In this document: piece after piece, positions 57,951 to 64,000 of the stretch
Layout: each line of letters begins with the position of its first letter
How positions within the stretch are numbered: position 1 is the first letter of the stretch
Assembly: GCF_004664715.2 (NCBI RefSeq)
Contig: NC_051068.1
Location: forward strand, 17,976,668-18,040,667
Direction of reading: 5' to 3'
DNA length: 64,000 nucleotides
DNA from: Peromyscus leucopus
Taxonomy: Eukaryota; Chordata; Mammalia; Rodentia; Cricetidae
The notes under the pieces: generated by a model
What the model was told of the DNA's origin: nothing
The model's input: the letters and a program-made list of their open reading frames with translations, nothing else
Database searches by the model: none
Program-made: the position numbers and the translations under genes

Positions 57951-58132
57951 AAGTTATCCACAGACTGTGTCCAGTGAGATATAGTATAAATATTATACCA
58001 CTTAGGTCAGTTAAGCTCACTTAATTATCTTACCCAGGTAGAATGCAATATCTGAATGGGTCTCCCCTCTCCATCCTGAAAGTAACAGACAAGTTTGAAA
58101 TTATATACTTCCAGCTTTCCATTTCCCATAAT
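57871..58132. repeat. Right arm of inverted duplication
   Basis: It begins in the 3' half of a sense B4 (AGGTGGTTCAAGATC) and runs through AGTATAAATATTATACC, TTAGGTCAGTTAAGCTC and TCCATCCTGAAAGTAACAG to CCATTTCCCATA. Every block pairs in reverse order with the left arm. Here the SINE is whole; in the left arm only its 3' part is present, so this side is more likely the source. Confidence 0.8.
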
Positions 58133-58137
58133 GCTGG

Positions 58138-58850
58138 AATATTACCCAGGAAACAAACACGATTGAGTCTGCTTATTTCTTAAAACCATGAGAAAAATGT
58201 GAACTGCTTGCAGAGTCACACCCAGGGGACAAGGCTCATGCTGAGTTCTCTGACACTGTGGACGTGTCTGGTCACTTTTCTCAAGCATCTTCTTCTCCTT
58301 GATGGCTTGGGAAGACAGTGGTCTGCTGAGAACCAGCATCCTGTCCAAAGTCAACAGAATACAGGAAGGACTGAATGCATTGGACTACACCAGTGTCCTA
58401 CCATGGGGACCAAGATGCTGTATTCTACCTCTAGCTGTGACCTCCTGTGTAGGATCTGAGTTTAATATTTAAATACAATTTACTCAAGGACTTTCAACTT
58501 AATGGGGAAAAAAACCACAATGTCTTCTCCTACTCCCTAAACTGTTCTTGTAGAGAGTTTGGTTTAGCCTGTTTAGAGACAAGTTTATAAGTGGCAGACC
58601 TTCACGGGTTTGGGGCCAAATGCTATTGTGAGAAGGACAGTTTGACAGACACCTGGAGGAGTGGGCAGCTCTGCTGGATGGGAGGAAAGCAGGGGGAGGG
58701 ATCCCCTAAAGGAAACCTGACAGGTGTGCAGCTCTTGCAAGTGCCAGAACACAGAAGGCCCAGGGTGGGCCGGGAGATCAGCATTTCCAAAGGCCAAGAT
58801 GCAGAGTTGCACGGCCCTTTCAATTGGACGTCTTCCCATCTCATCTCACC

Positions 58851-58853
<3 letters not shown>
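58138..58853. other. Unique DNA, no gene found
   Basis: A 153-codon open frame starting at 58591 runs into the CT repeat and has no domain. Nothing else is recognised. Confidence 0.45.
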
Positions 58854-58907
<54 letters not shown>

Positions 58908-58990
58908 CCTGCCCCTCCCCCCTCTCCCTCCCCCTCTCCCTCCCCCTCTCCCTCCCCCTCTCCCTCTCCCTCTCCCTCTCCCTCTCTCTC
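58854..58990. repeat. (CT)n(CCCTCT)n polypyrimidine repeat
   Basis: About 26 CT units pass into CCCTCT/CCCCCTCT hexamer-like units. The strand is pure pyrimidine apart from a single G at 58911. Open frames on both strands are low-complexity (Ser-Leu, Pro-Ser or Glu-Gly runs). Confidence 0.95.
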
Positions 58991-59142
58991 TGCTTTTTCA
59001 AGACAGGATTTCTCTGTGTAGCTTTGCACCTTTCCTGGAACTCACTCTGTAGTCCAGGCTGGCCTCGAACTCACAGAGATCCGCCTGCCTCTGCCTCTCA
59101 AGTGCTGGGATTAAAGGTGTGTGCCACCACCGCCTGGCTCTG
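58991..59142 (-). mobile_element. B1 SINE, antisense
   Basis: TTTTTCAAGACAGGATTTC, TGCACCTTTCCTGGAACTC, AGGCTGGCCTCGAACTC, GTGCTGGGATTAAAGG and CACCACCGCCTGGC form a well-preserved antisense B1. Its tail side is the polypyrimidine repeat. Confidence 0.9.
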
Positions 59143-59337
59143 TGTCTCTTCTCTTGATCAGGTAGCCCCTGCCTGCCACATAGGACATTTCAGAGACTAA
59201 AGGTGAGATTAGGACAGATTGTGTCTGCTTAGCTTCCTTCAAGTTGCAATTATTCTGAACTTAATTTAGGGATCATTTATTAGTCAGCTCCTTGTAGCAA
59301 CAGCTGGAAAGGCTAAGGCCCCAGTCTTCTAGACATC

Positions 59338-59600
59338 TATTTATTTATTTATCTCCTATTTGTTTGTTTGTTTTTCATTTATTTATTTATTTGCACAAGG
59401 TCTGTATGTCCCAGGATGGCCTCAGACTTGTCATGTAACTGAGAATGACCTTAAACTTCTAATTCTCCTGCCTCTACCGTCCAAACACTGGGTTATAGGC
59501 TTGAACCACCATGCCTTGTTTATGCAATGCTGGGACTTGAACTCAGGTCTTCATTTGTGCTAGGCAAGGACTCTACCAACTGAGCCACATCTTCGGTCCC
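59338..59600 (-). mobile_element. B4 SINE, antisense
   Basis: TTTATTTATTTATC tails are followed by GATGGCCTCAGACTTGTC, CTCCTGCCTCTACCG, GGGTTATAGGCTTGAACC, then the reversed ID head ACTTGAACTCAGGTCTTC and CTACCAACTGAGCCACATC. Confidence 0.8.
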
Positions 59601-60227
59601 AGAGTTACTTTTAAAAAAAGTTTAAAAAATTTCAATAACATGAAAGAGAAGGTGTCTAGCAGGTACTTTGATGGTGTGAAAATGATTTTGACCTAAAGGC
59701 GTTTGAAAATGGGCTTTTTCTCTGAAATCCTCATATGACCGAACTCACCTGTCAGAGCCTTTTCCTTGGGGACTTTAACCATGAAGATTTATTCTTGTCA
59801 TCAGTGACCTAAACAGACCTTGTCACAGAGCTATCCTGTCTCCATCCATTCTCCTGAGGGCCCATTTACCCTTCTTAGGATAATCATCTGTCTTTCCCTA
59901 AGTGTTCTGCTTTTTTCTTCTATTAAAATGATATACAGGCCCAAATCCTACCACCTCCCAAGTTCCATCTTTCTGTGAATTCTTATTTATTCCATAATTA
60001 AACTCCCTATGTCTTCTTGCTAACTTTTCTTTTGTTATTTTGATTTGCTGGATCCTAATCAGTCAACCTAAGGAGGTAGAGGAGAAGTTCCTCCTCTGAA
60101 AAGCAGGGAATTGGTGAGTGTTCTGTATGCCTCCTCCCCACCAGACACCCTCAAGGTAAAGGTGGACTTTTTCCTCCTGCTTTTTCTTCTTGCAGACGCT
60201 TGCCTGGCTTCTTATTCGTGCTCTGTG
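59601..60227. other. Unique DNA, no feature seen
   Basis: No recognised repeat or exon is visible. Confidence 0.4.
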
Positions 60228-60556
60228 TGTTCTTGTCAACTCTGGCTAGGAAACACAGTGTGTGTGTTAGCTCACAGCACAGGTGCAGAAGCACACACAC
60301 GTGTAGGGCCAGGGTCAGCATCACATGTCTTCCTCAATCGCTTCTCCACACTAATTTCTGAGACGGGATCTCTCATGAAACCTGGAGCTTGCAATAGCTG
60401 GCCAGTGAGCACCAGGATCTCCCTCTCTCCCCAGTGCTGGGAGAACGAGCATGAAGCTCCAGGTCATGATTTTTATGTAGGTCCTGGAGATTGAACTCAG
60501 GTCCTCAGGATTGTGTGGCAAGCACTGTTTCAGCTGAGCCATTTACCCAGCCTCCT
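60228..60556 (-). mobile_element. B4-type composite SINE, antisense
   Basis: CACACACACGTGTAGGGCC, GAGACGGGATCTCTCATG, AAACCTGGAGCTTGCAATAG, CCCAGTGCTGGGAGAACG, GGAGATTGAACTCAGGTCC and CAGCTGAGCCATTTACCC match the antisense family seen at 28305. Confidence 0.75.
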
Positions 60557-60828
60557 ATAATTAAAGCTCCTTGTAACTTCAGGTTTAGTACTGGGCTCTC
60601 TCCCCTCTCGCCAGCCAGCAAATGCTGACAGTGAGACATAACACCATCTTTCTGAGCACTTCACACTTTAGGCAGTGTTCCCAGTGCCCTGGGTTAGCAG
60701 TTAAATAACTGGTGAAAGGCTGTATAGCCTGAGGGTAAGACGCCCAAGGCAGGCAACCTGAGGGCAGAGCTCATGCCCTTAATAGCCACACCTGGCTACA
60801 CTTTCTCTCCCTTTCAGGGCCTATGTCT

Positions 60829-61079
60829 TTTTTTTTTTTAAACTTCCTTTTTATTTATTGTGTGGCTTTCACATCATGCATCTTAATCCCATTCATTTTC
60901 CTGTTCCTTCACATCTGTCCTCCACCCCTGCAACCTCCCTCTGCCCCAAATGAAACAAGAATTAAGTGAAAAAGAAAAAAAGAAGAAAAAGGAAACAAAA
61001 TTTAAAATCTTATCATGGAAGCCATATGGACAAAGGAGTTTACTGTGTGGCTCACTGTGTCACACTGCAGCTTCCATGA
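60829..61079 (-). mobile_element. Short 5'-truncated LINE-1 3' end, antisense, with target duplication
   Basis: A T-run (A-tail complement) is followed by about 240 bp of L1 3' UTR, with AAACTTCCTTTTTATTTATTG and a purine-rich AAAGAAAAAAAGAAGAAAAAGG-like tract (about 60970-61000). Flanks CAGGGCCTATGTCT (60815-60828) and the same 14 bases at 61080-61093 are a perfect duplication, the hallmark of target-primed retrotransposition. Confidence 0.8.
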
Positions 61080-61094
61080 CAGGGCCTATGTCTT

Positions 61095-62075
61095 AACAAC
61101 ACTAAATTACACATGTTTTGTGAGCCATGATTTACTGGTGAGAATGTGCTCAAGAAGAATCATTCACATTCAAATTTAAAAGCAGCATTTCTGCCAAATA
61201 AAACTATCAGTATATAAATTAGGAATCAGGACTGCTACAGGCTGCAAGTTTCAGTTTCTGGCCCACACTCAAAACACCTGAATAAATACAGAATTGAGAG
61301 CTTCCTACAGCCTTCCTCTCCAGAGACCTAAAGCCCAAGAGCGGATGTGGGGCTCTGACATTTCAAACTCTTAATTGTTCAAATTGAACTGAAATCCTGT
61401 GAACTCCCATGTCCTCAGAGTGAGCTATCTTTCTGGTGTTCCTATCCCATTAAACTAATTTTCCCTTCTTTTTTCCTGTCTATTCTGAATCAGATTTCTT
61501 TTTTAGCCTATCTCAAGCCATTTCCTCTCTATTTGTAATAGACTAAGAGCTAGTCAAGTCTTATTCTTCCTGGCTAAACCATCCTTTTAAAATGCACTGC
61601 TTCCCAATTTCTGTCTTTCCCTAAAGTATAGTTTAGCCTATCAGTATTAGTCAATCATTTACTCCACTCCCCTGCTTTAAAACTTCAATTGTTCCTCTGC
61701 TTGATCTCATTCTAGAAGGTATTTTCTGGTAGCTGTAAAGCCTGGAAGGGCACCGTGTAATGACAGAAGAGAGGATTTGAGAAAAGCCTATTAGAAGGGA
61801 ATGGAGGTCAGCATGTCTCCGTGGCTGAGCTGACCTCTTCCTCCCTTTTCTACACGTCTCTGTCTCTTCGTGCCTTGGCCACATTGAACCCTGTTTCCTC
61901 AACAGCTGGGAATCTTATTCATAGCCTAAACCTGTCCCAGACCAGGGTCACTTGATTGCCCAGGTTCAAGGCTCACCAGCACATGGAACAGCAGCAGTTT
62001 TACAACTTGTAAATCATGTCAATCTGTCTACCCATTATTTCTTCCCAGCCTTTAAGAGGAAACCCATGTATATCC
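61095..62075. other. Mostly unique DNA
   Basis: A weak L2-like stretch (CCCCTGCTTTAAAACTTC at about 61669) is the only hint of an ancient repeat. There are no exons. Confidence 0.35.
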
Positions 62076-62085
62076 TATCTATCTG

Positions 62086-62140
<55 letters not shown>
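62076..62140. repeat. (TATC)n microsatellite
   Basis: About sixteen TATC units, with one early TGTC variant, lie upstream of an antisense B1. Confidence 0.9.
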
Positions 62141-62221
62141 GTCATCTACCTATCTAACCTATCTCCCCTTTCCTCCCCCTCCCATTCTCTCTTTCTCTGT
62201 CTCTAACCCCCATCCCCGCTT

Positions 62222-62360
62222 CTTTTTGTTTTTCTTGCTCCATAGTCCTGGATCTCCTAGAACTCACTACATAGACCAGGCTAGTCTCAAACTCCCAACA
62301 ATCTTGTCTCTCTCCCCCAAGTGCTGACACTGTAAATGTGTACCACAATGCCCAGCTTCT
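62222..62360 (-). mobile_element. B1 SINE, antisense
   Basis: CCATAGTCCTGGATCTCC, AGAACTCACTACATAGACC, AGGCTAGTCTCAAACTCCC and GTGTACCACAATGCCCAGC are a diverged reverse B1. Confidence 0.75.
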
Positions 62361-63224
62361 TATGTCTTTAGGACATGTCCCTTTTTGCCTCCCTGAAGTG
62401 GGAACATATAAAAGTGAATACATCCAGATTTTTCTCTGTCCTTCAACTCTCCATTATCATGGGAAGCCCATACCCTGTCTCATTAGTGGGACCTGGCTTC
62501 CCTGGGCCATTTTGTCAATAGGAAGTATTAATGGGTTCCATAAACCATATGCAAACTCCCTTTTCTGTCTGTTCTCTTTCCCTTCCTCTTCCACTTTCTT
62601 TCATTCCATTCTTCCTTTCTTCTTCCTCTTCTCTTTGGCTGCACTCAGGGATATAGACTCACTTTATATCCAATTTCCATGAAGTCAACATTCAAGCTCA
62701 ATTTCTACTTTTCAGATCCAGATTCCCTTCAGAGGTGGTAATTCTCACTGTAGGCAAAGGTTCCCTCTGGCTTGAGATGTAAGGACCTCTCTAACCCAGC
62801 TTCACAAGCAGCCTGGCTCTTGGAGAGTTACAGACCTCCACAGTAAAACACTAATCTCATTGCATCTATTCTCAATTTACTAGAACACAGAGCAGAGAAG
62901 CCATTATGATTTTTCCCCCTTGCCTATAATTCAGTGCCTAGGCTAGCTAGCCCAGGATGTCCTTGAGCTGAGACAGCAGATGTCTGGGTCATAATCTGGT
63001 GGCTGGGATGACCCTACCTTCTGGCTTCCTGAGCAGAACCAGGTTTTGCCTCTTGACCTTCCACATCTATGACAACAGCCCTCTTCTCCTCAAAATGGTA
63101 TACCACTGGGAACAATATGGAGGCACTTCTCCATTAACCAAAGGTATTTGTCCTTAGATTCCACACAGGCAATTACCAATGTAAAATGTCTGCATTGCAT
63201 TGTGTACGTGTGCATGTGCGTTTA
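62361..63224. other. Unique DNA, no feature seen
   Basis: No firm repeat or exon is visible. A B1-like scrap may lie near 62940-62970 (AGCTAGCCCAGGATGTCC). Confidence 0.35.
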
Positions 63225-63335
63225 TTTGAGACAAGGTCTCACTTTGTAGTCTAAACTGGCCTCAAACATGTGATCTCCCTGTCCTCCCTCACCTCTCTGG
63301 TGCTGTGCATATGGCACCATACCTGCTTGATTTAT
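63225..63335 (-). mobile_element. B1 SINE, antisense
   Basis: TTGAGACAAGGTCTCACTT, TGTAGTCTAAACTGGCC and TCAAACATGTGATCTCC are followed by a degraded 5' half. Confidence 0.7.
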
Positions 63336-63688
63336 AGCTCTCTCTATTTTCCATTCAGGACCCTCCATAATGTCCTCCTAATTGCAGAACTCCATAACTC
63401 TTACACTTCAGCAAAGCTCCTTTTCTAGTATTGTATGTGATTTCACTTCCTTCATCTACCTAGACAAACCATCAAGCATATGTGTGACCTGCCAAAGGTG
63501 TGCACCTAGCTGAGCAGGCTCTCCTTGCTGAAGAGAACACACATCAGTGATAAGAACTCTGTGGTGGAGCAGTTACCCACCTAGGAGAGATCACCTCTCT
63601 CTACAATGTGGGTGTGGAGATGAAAGCCTGGATGGTGGAACTGGATACATTGGTATAAGCCTTCATTTACCACCCAGAGCAGGGCTTA

Positions 63689-64000
63689 GCCATTCTGTTG
63701 CTATGACAAAACCTCATAGACTGGCTGATTATAAAGCACAGATTTTTTTTTTCCAGTTCTAGAGGAAAAGAAGTCAAGCATCAATATGCCACCCTCCAGG
63801 GAGGGCCCCTTGCCATGCCTTCACTTGGCAGGAGGTAGAAGGTGGAGCTGACCAAAAGGCTCTCATTGACAAAGAATAAACAGTCACATGACCTGGTCAC
63901 CTGTCACAGGTCCCTCCTCTTATACTAGTGCATGGACAGAAGGCACATTCAAAGCAGAGCAGTGCTCAATCCTATCATTGAACTTCTCTGTGTTTTCATT
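63689..64000 (-). mobile_element. MaLR-type LTR, antisense, cut by window end
   Basis: GCCATTCTGTTGCTATGAC, AAAACCTCATAGACTGGC, TTCCAGTTCTAGAGG and AAGAAGTCAAGCATC resemble the antisense 3' region of MST/MT-type MaLR LTRs. The 5' end of the LTR lies beyond the window. Confidence 0.55.

Noticed and set aside
58591..59200. Open frames of 153-158 codons on the plus strand
   Set aside because: They cross the CT/CCCTCT repeat and an antisense B1, so the peptides are low-complexity and SINE-derived.

Overview
This window looks like non-coding nuclear DNA from a muroid rodent, most likely a cricetid (hamster, deer mouse or vole group). The evidence is a dense population of B1, B2/B3, ID, B4 and RSINE1-type SINEs on both strands, Lx-like rodent LINE-1 pieces, ERVL-MaLR LTRs of the ORR1/MT type, a URR1-type hAT element, and several ERV2-type solo LTRs (TG...CA ends, 6-bp target duplications) whose sequence I associate with cricetids rather than mouse or rat. 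The species call comes from recognising families by eye, with no database search. I found no host protein-coding exon, no functional tRNA or rRNA gene, and no bacterial-style operon. The window is intergenic or lies inside a large intron.

Layout. 0-6 kb: B4, a MaLR LTR, an ERV2-like LTR that carries three B1-like modules (2940-3432), a MaLR LTR with a clean 5-bp duplication (4501-4818), and two related B1-then-ID composites. 7-8.5 kb: an antisense L1 3' UTR containing an inverted copy of its own flanking DNA. 9.5-12.8 kb: young B1, a MaLR LTR split by a younger solo LTR (10229-10665), a G-rich block, and an L1 ORF2/3' UTR split by a SINE. 13-23 kb: mostly unique DNA with CT/GA microsatellites, scattered SINEs and a sense L1 3' UTR. 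23-29.4 kb: two minisatellites (28/32 bp and 81 bp) and the hAT element. 30.7-34.9 kb: two antisense L1s end to end with a nested LTR and B1. 35.7-36.4 kb: a 480-bp TG/TC/TCTG expansion. 39.7-42.3 kb: an old L1 ORF2 interrupted by a younger L1 ORF2 segment that lacks both ends. 42.9-48.5 kb: two solo LTRs and a very young B1 with a 51-base A tail. 50-56 kb: mainly unique. 56.8-58.2 kb: an inverted duplication. 58.8-64 kb: SINEs, a short L1 tail with a perfect target duplication, and a MaLR LTR running off the end.

No genes here work together. The one long reading frame (40412-42259, 615 codons) is a broken LINE-1 ORF2 with neither the start of its endonuclease nor the end of its reverse transcriptase. 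The interest lies in rearrangement scars: the L1-in-L1 chimera, the templated inverted insertion at 7847-7923, the inverted duplication at 56849-58132, the sense fragment inside an antisense L1 at about 33568-33625, and the B1-bearing LTR. SINE subfamily names and the outer limits of old repeats are approximate.
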